NCBI GenBank assembly: GCA_037441225.1
Contig: JBBISU010000072.1
Span: 1-15,744, forward strand
DNA: 15,744 bases
Direction of reading: 5' to 3'
Source of the DNA: JBBFMJ01 sp037441225
Lineage (GTDB): Bacteria > Acidobacteriota > Thermoanaerobaculia > UBA2201
Every line of letters starts with the position of its first letter. Position 1 is the stretch's first letter. This document shows, piece by piece, positions 1 through 5,441 of this stretch. The notes beneath the pieces were generated by a model. That model searched no databases, was not told the DNA's origin, and saw nothing but the letters and a program-made list of their open reading frames with translations. A program made the position numbers and the translations under genes.

Positions 1-2
1 TT

Positions 3-119
3 AGAAAAAATATCCTTGAAAAAGGTGGAACAGAAGAACCAATGGAACTTTATAAAAATTTCAGGGGAAGGGAGCCAAAAGTTGAACCACTTTTGAGGAA
101 AAGAGGTCTTCTGGATTAA
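3..119 (+). CDS. M3-family metallopeptidase (Dcp/oligopeptidase-like), C-terminal end only
   Basis: Only the last 38 codons are in the window, ending at TAA 117-119. They read ...EKGGTEEPMELYKNF, then RGREP, then PLLRKRGLLD. This is the characteristic C-terminus of M3 zinc peptidases of the peptidyl-dipeptidase Dcp/oligopeptidase A group (pattern GGT/S-x-x-PMELYxxFRGREPxxxxLLRxRGL). These enzymes cleave short peptides with an HExxH zinc site, which would lie upstream of the window and cannot be seen. The assignment rests on the terminal motif alone, so the subfamily (Dcp, oligopeptidase A or a lipoprotein relative) is open. A hairpin at about 211-363, now split by a mobile element, was probably its terminator. 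Confidence 0.75.
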   Translation, partial: RKNILEKGGTEEPMELYKNFRGREPKVEPLLRKRGLLD

Positions 120-210
120 AAGATTTATAAATCTAAAAATACAATTGAGATCAATATTTGAATTGAATATGAAAGGATTGCGTCTGCTCGCCCTATAAAT
201 TAAAAAATGT

Positions 211-363
211 AGCCGCGGGTCTTTAGAGGCTGTCCGACAATAGGATGTTTTGATAGACGTTATACAATATATAGTGTTTAGAAATAAAAAGCGAAACAAT
301 ACATTGTGTATATATTTAAAATATTTGAATTATTGGACAGCCTCCTTTAGCCCGCGCTTTTTT
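211..363 (+). terminator. Intrinsic terminator / REP-like hairpin split by an insertion
   Basis: The left arm AGCCGCGGG (211-219) pairs with the right arm CCCGCGCT (351-358), with one bulged C. The right arm runs into a T-rich tract (358-363, then GCTTTTTT). Removing the 119-bp element and one copy of the CTTTA duplication gives a compact GC-rich hairpin with a CTTTA loop and a U-tract, the form of a Rho-independent terminator for the upstream peptidase gene. The same left half (AATGTAG then a GC stretch then CTTTA) recurs near 5182, so it may instead be, or also be, a dispersed REP-like palindrome. Whether it still terminates with about 120 nt inside the loop is unknown; the element's own inverted ends would lengthen the stem. 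Confidence 0.5.
226..344. mobile_element. 119-bp miniature inverted-repeat element, copy 1
   Basis: The element is bounded by perfect 10-bp terminal inverted repeats, GAGGCTGTCC (226-235) and GGACAGCCTC (335-344). It is directly flanked on both sides by CTTTA (221-225 and 345-349), the appearance of a 5-bp target duplication. It has no coding capacity. The interior is AT-rich with an imperfect dyad around TATACAATATATA and its complement near 299-313, so the whole can fold as a long hairpin. A second copy of identical length lies at 5201-5319, about 70% identical by my hand alignment. Ends of the GAGGCTGTCC type occur on IS5- and IS1182-like insertion sequences, so I infer a non-autonomous derivative mobilised in trans. 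The parent is not in the window. Confidence 0.8.
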
Positions 364-392
364 GCTTTTTTAAAAATAAAATTTTAAAGTGG

Positions 393-413
393 AATTATTA
401 TTAAATAATAATT
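393..413. promoter_or_regulatory. AT-rich palindrome, candidate Fur/PerR-type operator
   Basis: A perfect dyad with 10-bp arms, AATTATTATT (393-402) and its complement (404-413), is separated by one central A. It lies just upstream of the TGTTATAAT promoter element and overlaps its extended -10 TG. The odd-centred AT-rich symmetry resembles Fur/PerR boxes in form, although it does not match the PerR consensus base for base. Its position before a PerR-like remnant and katG suggests a peroxide- or metal-responsive operator. In DNA this AT-rich a chance palindrome is possible. Confidence 0.35.
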
Positions 414-421
414 GTTATAAT
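413..421 (+). promoter_or_regulatory. Extended -10 promoter, predicted leaderless start
   Basis: TGTTATAAT is an extended -10 element (TGn plus TATAAT at 416-421). The first ATG (429) lies 7 nt downstream, where transcription would start, and no Shine-Dalgarno sequence precedes it. No convincing -35 is visible. The same 9-mer stands before two other gene starts in this window. It would transcribe the repressor remnant, katG and probably msrAB. Confidence 0.6.
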
Positions 422-428
422 TTAAACT

Positions 429-572
429 ATGTTAGAAAAGATTTATAAAATCTGCAAAAAAGATGATCTAAAAATAACTGCCGAAAGAATTAAAATATAC
501 AAACAGGTAATTAATTCAAAAGACCATCCACCTTTGATTAAAATTTACAAAAAAATTAAAAGGAATTTGTAA
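429..572 (+). pseudogene. Truncated Fur/PerR-family repressor (N-terminal remnant, 47 codons)
   Basis: The open frame MLEKIYKICKKDD-LKITAERIKIYKQVIN-SKDHPPLIKIYKKIKRNL ends at TAA 570-572. The pattern LKIT-x-x-R-x-x-IY, then SKDHP, then IYKKIK matches the first helices of Fur/PerR winged-helix repressors. A full protein is about 140 aa. Here the recognition helix (usual motif S-x-x-TVYR) and the whole metal-binding dimerisation domain are absent. Reading past the stop gives only about 11 lysine-rich codons and then another stop, so this looks like a deletion remnant rather than a single frameshift. It lies 31 nt before katG, the usual target of PerR, so the locus probably once was perR-katG. 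A functional micropeptide cannot be excluded but seems less likely. Confidence 0.6.
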
Positions 573-603
573 AAAATGTCAAAAAATATAAAAGGAGTAG
601 ATT

Positions 604-2751
604 ATGAAAAACAAAAAATTTAAAGAATTAGTTGAACAATTTGATTTAAGGGTTTTACATCAAAATTGTCCTTCCATAAGTCCTCTTAAAAAGGACTTTA
701 ATTACAAAAAGGAGTTTGAAAAATTAAATCTGGAAGAAGTAAAAAAGGATCTCAAAGAAATTATGACAAAATCAGAAAAGTGGTGGCCTGCTGATTTTGG
801 CCATTATGGAGGGCTTTTTATTCGTATGGCATGGCATAGTGCTGGGACTTACAGGATTGCTGATGGAAGGGGTGGTGCCAATTCAGGGCAGCTTCGCTTT
901 CCCCCTCTCCATGATTGGCCCGATAATGTAAACCTTGATAAAGCAGTACGCCTCCTCTGGCCTGTTAAGAAAAAATATGGAAAGAAGATTTCCTGGGCTG
1001 ATTTAATAATTCTGGCTGGAAATGTTGCCCTTGAGTCAATGGGATTTAAAACCTATGGGTTTGCAGGTGGAAGGGTTGATTGGTGGGAGCCAGATTTTAG
1101 CGTTGACTGGGGAACTGAAGCAGAATGGCTTGAAGATAAAAGAAGGGATGAAAAAGGGGAGTTAAAGACGCCCTATTCTGCTGTACAGATGGGGCTTATT
1201 TATGTGAATCCAGAAGGTCCTGGTGGAAATCCAGATCCCATTGCAGCAGCAAAAGATATAAGGGAAATTTTTAAAAGAATGGGTATGAATGATGAGGAAA
1301 CAGTGGCATTGATTGCAGGAGGCCATTCCTTTGGAAAATGCCATGGTGCTGCCCCTGAAGAAAATTTGGGACCTGAACCAGATAAAGCACCAATTGAAGA
1401 ACAAGGACTTGGCTGGAAGAATAAATTTGGAACAGGGAAAGGACCTCATACAATAACAAGTGGGTTAGAACTCATCTGGACTGAAACTCCTACAAAATGG
1501 AGCATTAATTTTTTGGAAAATCTTTTCAAATATGAATGGGAATTAACTAAAAGCCCCGCTGGGAAATACCAGTGGGTTGCAAAAGATGCACCAAAAACAA
1601 TTCCTGATGCTTATGATCCTGATAAAAAGCACAAACCAGGAATGCTTACAACAGACCTTGCCCTTCGCTTTGATCCAGTTTATGAAAAAATTTCCCGCAG
1701 GTTTCTCCAAAACCCAGATGAATTTGAAAAGGCATTTGCAAAGGCATGGTTTAAATTAACCCACAGGGATTTGGGTCCAAGGGTTTTATGGCTTGGCCCT
1801 AAAGTTCCAGAAGAAGTGGAGCCCTGGCATGAGCCATTGCCAGAAGTGGCTCACCCTTTAATTGAAGAAAAAGAAATCGAAGAGTTAAAAAATGAGATTT
1901 TATCATCGGGCTTGACCATATCTGAACTTGTTTATACTGCCTGGTCTTCTGCTTCCACATTCAGAGGTTCTGATAGAAGGGGTGGGGCAAATGGTTCAAG
2001 GATAAGGCTCAAACCACAAAAGGACTGGGAAGTCAATATGCCAGAACAACTGAAAAAAGTTCTATCTACCTTTGAAAAAATTCAAAAAAATTTCAATGAA
2101 AAACATAAAGATACTGACGGGGAAAAGGTATCTTTAGCAGATTTGATTGTTTTAGGTGGCTGTACTGCTGTGGAAGAAGCAGCAAGAAAAGCTGGTTTTA
2201 ATTTAAAAGTTCCATTTACTCCTGGGAGGGTTGATGCCACGCAAGAGCAAACAGACATTGAGACCTATAATTTTATGGAACCAAAATATGATGGCTTTAG
2301 AAATTATTTAAAAGGAAAATACAGTGAACTTCCAGAAGAATTGCTTATTGATAAGGCACAACTTTTAAATTTAACTGTGCCAGAAATGGCTGTCCTGATT
2401 GGTGGTTTGAGGGTTTTGGATGCTAATTATAATAAAGAGCCATACGGTGTCTTTACAAAAAACAAAGGAGTTTTGACAAATGATTTCTTTGTAAACCTTC
2501 TGGATATGTCCACAGAGTGGAAACCCTTATCAGAAGATAACCTCACCTTTGGTGGCTATGACAGGGAAACAGGAGAACTTAAATGGAAAGCCACAAGGGT
2601 TGACTTAATTTTTGGGCATAACCCCCAGTTGAGGGCAGTTGCTGAATATTATGCCTGTGATGATTCAAAGGAGGAATTTGTTAAAGATTTTATTTCAGCC
2701 TGGGTGAAAGTGATGAATTTAGATCGCTTTGATTTAAATCAAAAGGAATAA
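604..2751 (+). CDS. katG: Catalase-peroxidase KatG
   Basis: A bifunctional haem enzyme that destroys hydrogen peroxide as a catalase and also acts as a peroxidase; 715 aa, normal family length. Both halves of the duplicated family fold are present. In the haem-binding half the distal triad is R74-W77-H78 (RMAWHSAGTYR). The Met-Tyr-Trp adduct residues would be W77, Y200 (IYVNPEGPGG) and M226. The proximal haem ligand is H241 (AGGHSFGKCHGA), with W292 and D351 as proximal partners, and S286 matches M. tuberculosis S315. The second half starts near residue 435 (STFRGSDRRGGANGSRIRL). The mobile arginine of the GPxxRYLGP motif is replaced by Leu395 (GPRVLWLGP). The start is fixed by AAGGAG at 592-597. 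No signal peptide is seen, so it is cytoplasmic. It follows a PerR-like remnant and precedes msrAB by 29 nt. Its G+C is visibly above its neighbours, partly from its W/G/A/P-rich protein and possibly from transfer. Confidence 0.97.
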   Translation: MKNKKFKELVEQFDLRVLHQNCPSISPLKKDFNYKKEFEKLNLEEVKKDLKEIMTKSEKWWPADFGHYGGLFIRMAWHSAGTYRIADGRGGANSGQLRFPPLHDWPDNVNLDKAVRLLWPVKKKYGKKISWADLIILAGNVALESMGFKTYGFAGGRVDWWEPDFSVDWGTEAEWLEDKRRDEKGELKTPYSAVQMGLIYVNPEGPGGNPDPIAAAKDIREIFKRMGMNDEETVALIAGGHSFGKCHGAAPEENLGPEPDKAPIEEQGLGWKNKFGTGKGPHTITSGLELIWTETPTKWSINFLENLFKYEWELTKSPAGKYQWVAKDAPKTIPDAYDPDKKHKPGMLTTDLALRFDPVYEKISRRFLQNPDEFEKAFAKAWFKLTHRDLGPRVLWLGPKVPEEVEPWHEPLPEVAHPLIEEKEIEELKNEILSSGLTISELVYTAWSSASTFRGSDRRGGANGSRIRLKPQKDWEVNMPEQLKKVLSTFEKIQKNFNEKHKDTDGEKVSLADLIVLGGCTAVEEAARKAGFNLKVPFTPGRVDATQEQTDIETYNFMEPKYDGFRNYLKGKYSELPEELLIDKAQLLNLTVPEMAVLIGGLRVLDANYNKEPYGVFTKNKGVLTNDFFVNLLDMSTEWKPLSEDNLTFGGYDRETGELKWKATRVDLIFGHNPQLRAVAEYYACDDSKEEFVKDFISAWVKVMNLDRFDLNQKE

Positions 2752-2780
2752 AAAGACAGGAAATTTTATTTTATTTTTGT

Positions 2781-3851
2781 ATGGACAAAATTTTATTTTC
2801 TTTATTTGTTTTAAGTATTATATTATTCTTTTCTTTTCCAAAAGAAAAAAAAGATGAAAAAGAAATAAAAGAAGCCCTCTTTGCTGGGGGATGTTTCTGG
2901 TGCACTGAATATGCTTTTCAAAAAGATGGGATAATTGAAGTTGTCTCCGGCTATGCAGGAGGTCAAAAAGAAAATCCAACTTATGAAGAAGTTTGTTCCA
3001 AAAAAACAGGTCACAGAGAAGCAGTTTTAATAAAATATAATCCCGATAAAATTTCTTATGAAAATCTCTTAGAAATATTTTTCCAGAACATAGATCCAAC
3101 TGATGAAGAAGGACAATTTTATGACAGGGGAGAACAATATAAAACAGCAATTTTTTATTTTAATGATGAACAAAAATTTCTTGCAAAGGAAGCAATAAAA
3201 AGGATTGAAGAAGCAGATATATTTGAAGGAAAAATAAAGGTGGATGTTCTCCCCTATAAAAATTTTTTCAAAGCAGAGGAATACCATCAAAAGTATTATA
3301 AAAAATGCAAAATCCAATTTGAGACATATAAAAAATCTTCTGGAAGGGAAGATTTCTTTGAAAAATCAAAAGAAAAGTTTAAATATTTCAGATTATTTCC
3401 TGAAAGAAAAGATTACTGGAAGGGCTTCAAAAAGCCATCAGAAGAAGAGTTAAAAAAAATTTTAAATCCCTTAGAATTTAATGTAACTCAAAAGAATGGA
3501 ACTGAGACACCTTTTATAAATGAATACTATGAAAGCCATAGGGAAGGAATTTATGTTGATAAAATATCAGGTGAGCCCTTATTTTTATCAAAAGATAAAT
3601 ATAATTCTGGCTCTGGCTGGCCCAGTTTTAAAAAAGCCATAGATGATTTTTTCATAGTAGAAAAACTTGATACTTCCTTTGGGATGGAAAGGATAGAAGT
3701 AAGGTCAAAGTTTGCAGATTCCCATCTGGGGCATTTATTTTATGATGGACCCCCACCTGAAAAAAAAAGATATTGTATAAACTCTGCTTCACTAAGATTT
3801 ATCCCAGAAGAAGACTTCTCCAAATACGGCTATTCTTTTTTCAGAGATTAA
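2781..3851 (+). CDS. msrAB: Exported bifunctional methionine sulfoxide reductase MsrA-MsrB
   Basis: Reduces both S- and R-methionine sulfoxides in oxidised proteins. Residues 1-20 are a hydrophobic signal or anchor segment (lysine, then a run of L/I/F), so the enzyme probably works outside the cytoplasm. The MsrA domain spans about 31-185: GGCFWC with catalytic Cys38, GYAGG, the YDRGEQY motif and EYHQKYY. The MsrB domain spans about 222-345: SGEPLF, NSGSGWPSF, VRSKFADSHLGHLF and catalytic Cys332 in RYCINSASLRF. The two CxxC zinc-binding pairs found in many MsrB proteins are absent. GSGWPSF has Ser where some family members carry the resolving Cys, so Cys176 or an external thioredoxin-like partner may recycle it. 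It lies 29 nt after katG and is probably co-transcribed, which fits a peroxide-defence operon. No clear Shine-Dalgarno is seen; a CAGGAAA lies too far upstream (about 18 nt), so the start is the first Met that keeps the signal peptide. Confidence 0.93.
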   Translation: MDKILFSLFVLSIILFFSFPKEKKDEKEIKEALFAGGCFWCTEYAFQKDGIIEVVSGYAGGQKENPTYEEVCSKKTGHREAVLIKYNPDKISYENLLEIFFQNIDPTDEEGQFYDRGEQYKTAIFYFNDEQKFLAKEAIKRIEEADIFEGKIKVDVLPYKNFFKAEEYHQKYYKKCKIQFETYKKSSGREDFFEKSKEKFKYFRLFPERKDYWKGFKKPSEEELKKILNPLEFNVTQKNGTETPFINEYYESHREGIYVDKISGEPLFLSKDKYNSGSGWPSFKKAIDDFFIVEKLDTSFGMERIEVRSKFADSHLGHLFYDGPPPEKKRYCINSASLRFIPEEDFSKYGYSFFRD

Positions 3852-3996
3852 AAAAATATTATAATTTTAGGTTATTTAAAATTTAAGTATAACATTTTAA
3901 AATTTTAACCACAAATTCATAAAAAGATTTTTAAAAAATTTTAAAATTATTGTAAAATAATATTGGAAAAAAGAAATTTTAAGGTTTTAAGGATAA

Positions 3997-4164
3997 AGAA
4001 AGAGCCTTTATAATGATTTAAAAGAAAAAGTAATTAACTGGAGAAAAAACAAATATCAATGCAGTTTTTCAACTATTTCAGAAATTTTTGAATTTAATTT
4101 TTGTAATGACTCAAACTCTTTAAGATTTTTGAGAAAGGCACAATTTGAGGTAAATGCAACATAA
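3997..4164 (+). pseudogene. Decayed coding fragment, possibly a DEAD/DEAH restriction-type helicase
   Basis: This lies in the 435-bp gap between msrAB and the HEPN gene. The frame is open for 55 codons with no start. It contains VINWRKNKYQCSFSTISEI and then LRFLRKAQFEVNAT before TAA 4162-4164. LRFLRKAQFEA is, from memory, like a segment of large type III-like restriction DEAD/DEAH helicases near their ATP-binding start. The preceding codons (FKDKERAF) continue in another frame at 3983-4009, as expected after a frameshift. A 46-codon ATG frame at 4184-4324 overlaps the next gene, shows no ribosome site and is unrecognised. The rest of 3852-4286 is A/T-rich filler with no hairpin terminator that I can support. 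Confidence 0.3.
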
Positions 4165-4286
4165 TTATATTTGTCTTTCTTTGATGGAAGCAAACAGAAA
4201 ATTCAATATAAATATAAAAGGATTGAATTCTAGCAAATTGAAATATGAAATCTTGATTATTGAAAGAGATGAAATAGGATTTGAGT

Positions 4287-4697
4287 ATGAATATAAAGAA
4301 AAAGATGGCAGAAAAAAAATTTAAACCACCTGAAGAATGGGTTAAGCAAGCAGAATATGATTTAGAGACAGCAGAAGCTATGTTTAATAGTGAAAGATAT
4401 ATTTATGCAGTATTTATGTATCATTTGTCAATAGAGAAAGCCCTAAAAGGGTTTTATGAAAAAAAATTTAAAAAAGACCCACTAAAATTACATGACCTGG
4501 CTTATCTTATCCATAAAATAGAATTAAACCTTCCTCATCAATATAAAGATTTCTTAAAAATTTTAAATGAACTAAGTGTGCCAACAAGGTATCCAAATGA
4601 AATTGGGAAACTTTTAAAGGAATATAAAAAAGAAAAAACAGAAAGCTTGTTAACCCAAACAAAGGAGTTGCTTAAATGGCTGAAAGAGAAATTATAA
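4287..4697 (+). CDS. HEPN domain protein (partner of MNT nucleotidyltransferase)
   Basis: A small helical protein of about 136 aa. From about residue 13 it follows the PF05168 HEPN pattern: W-x-x-QAEYDLETAEAMF, then YAVFMYHLSIEKALKGFY, then LHDLAYL, ending with the TRYP motif of this subfamily. HEPN/MNT pairs act as type VII toxin-antitoxin systems or as nucleotide-dependent regulators; in HepT toxins the HEPN partner is an RNase. The RNase signature R-x(4-6)-H is not present here, so a non-nuclease HEPN is more likely. Start choice: ATG 4287 has AGGA 7 nt upstream, TTG 4281 is in frame just before it, and ATG 4305 (MAEKKFKPP) is a good alternative. It overlaps the MNT gene by 22 nt, which implies coupled translation. 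Confidence 0.85.
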   Translation: MNIKKKMAEKKFKPPEEWVKQAEYDLETAEAMFNSERYIYAVFMYHLSIEKALKGFYEKKFKKDPLKLHDLAYLIHKIELNLPHQYKDFLKILNELSVPTRYPNEIGKLLKEYKKEKTESLLTQTKELLKWLKEKL

Positions 4698-5008
4698 AAA
4701 TTAGAAAAGAATTATTAAAAGCACTTAAAGAAGAAGGAATTAAAGTTGATAAAATAATTGTTTTTGGCTCTTATGCAGAAGGAAGAACAAAGGAAGAGAG
4801 CGATATTGATATTATATTGGTTTCAAAAGATTTCAGAGACAAAGATATATTTGAAAAAGTTGAATTAACAAAAGATGTTCACTGGAAATTAGTTGAAAAA
4901 CTAATGATTCCTTTTCATATTCTGTATTACTCAGATGATGAATGGAATAAAGGGAATTCTTTAATAATAAAAGTTGCAAAAGAAAAAGGAGAGATCATTT
5001 ACGGATAA
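4676..5008 (+). CDS. MNT-type minimal nucleotidyltransferase (HEPN partner, antitoxin type)
   Basis: A 110-aa Pol-beta-superfamily nucleotidyltransferase domain. The helix before the active site (residues 5-20) leads to VDKIIVFGSYAEGRTKEESDID. That contains the full GS-x10-DxD metal-binding motif (G31, S32, D43, D45), and ILVS supplies the next strand. In MntA/HepT systems this enzyme adds AMP to the HEPN toxin and neutralises it, so it is probably the antitoxin or regulator of the preceding gene. AAAGGAG at 4661-4667 lies 8 nt before ATG 4676, and the gene begins inside the HEPN frame. No downstream partner gene follows. Confidence 0.88.
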   Translation: MAEREIIKIRKELLKALKEEGIKVDKIIVFGSYAEGRTKEESDIDIILVSKDFRDKDIFEKVELTKDVHWKLVEKLMIPFHILYYSDDEWNKGNSLIIKVAKEKGEIIYG

Positions 5009-5139
5009 AGGGGCCAAAAATCACACCCGCAAAAGGGACTCTCAAAACTATACTGATACTGACAAATAATTAAATTTTTAAAAATGGAACTCAGTATTTT
5101 ATCAAACATAAAAAATTCAATGAAAAGAAAAATAGACAG

Positions 5140-5201
5140 CTAAAACCTGCGCCTACATTTCCACATAATTTAATTTAACATAATGTAGCTGCAACCTTTA
5201 G
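5140..5201. repeat. Pair of REP-like sequences in inverted orientation
   Basis: CTAAAACCTGCGCCTACATT (5140-5159) and AATGTAGCTGCAACCTTTAG (5182-5201) are imperfect inverted copies (15 of 20 positions) separated by 22 nt. The same unit occurs at 206-225 (AATGTAG, GC stretch, CTTTA). The shared pattern is AATGTAG-NNGC-variable-TTTAG. The right-hand copy directly abuts the second miniature element. The rest of 5009-5139 has no gene; the only GC-rich patch is at 5009-5040 (GGGGCC, CACACCCGC) and I do not recognise it. Confidence 0.6.
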
Positions 5202-5319
5202 AGGCTGTCCGACAATCTGGTATATTGACTTGTCGTACACAATATATATGGTATAATTAAAAAAGATAATACAATATATTGTATAACAATTTTAAAAATT
5301 TTAATTACAAGACAGCCTC
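5201..5319. mobile_element. 119-bp miniature inverted-repeat element, copy 2
   Basis: Same length as copy 1. The left end GAGGCTGTCC (5201-5210) and right end GACAGCCTC (5311-5319) match, with one mismatch in the tenth pair. The first 16 bases are identical to copy 1, and overall identity is about 70% by hand count. The central dyad is clearer here: ACACAATATATAT (5237-5249) against the complement of ATACAATATATTGTAT (5269-5284). The left flank CTTTA matches copy 1, but the right flank is GAACG, so no target duplication remains and the right neighbour may have been rearranged. It lies between the MNT gene and the 3' end of pncB. Confidence 0.75.
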
Positions 5320-5338
5320 GAACGAGTGCGACCCTTAC

Positions 5339-5354
5339 ACTGCTGCACTGCTGC
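5339..5354. repeat. Two tandem copies of ACTGCTGC
   Basis: ACTGCTGC is repeated twice head-to-tail in a GC-richer patch (about 5318-5356) between the miniature element and the end of pncB. No function is assigned. The remaining sequence to 5441 is A/T-rich and shows no clear terminator for the minus-strand operon. Confidence 0.4.
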
Positions 5355-5441
5355 TCTATTTTTATATCATTTTTAACTGAGTTTTTTGGGTTTTGGACGA
5401 AAATAAACATTTTTTAATTATGTCTTTTTTTGATTCATCTT

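Noticed and set aside
121..134. Perfect palindrome AGATTTATAAATCT just after the M3 peptidase stop
   Set aside because: Short, AT-only core and no T-tract on the plus strand; too weak to call a terminator or operator.
1162..1449. 95-codon minus-strand open frame inside katG
   Set aside because: It lies fully inside an unmistakable gene, its translation has no recognisable motif, and it has no ribosome site; a shadow frame.
5339..5354. Tandem ACTGCTGC considered as a CRISPR or iteron array
   Set aside because: Only two 8-bp units with no spacers and no cas or replication gene nearby.
5198..5410. 70-codon minus-strand open frame across the second miniature element
   Set aside because: It spans the element's inverted ends and the tandem ACTGCTGC repeat, shows no family signature and has no counterpart at copy 1.
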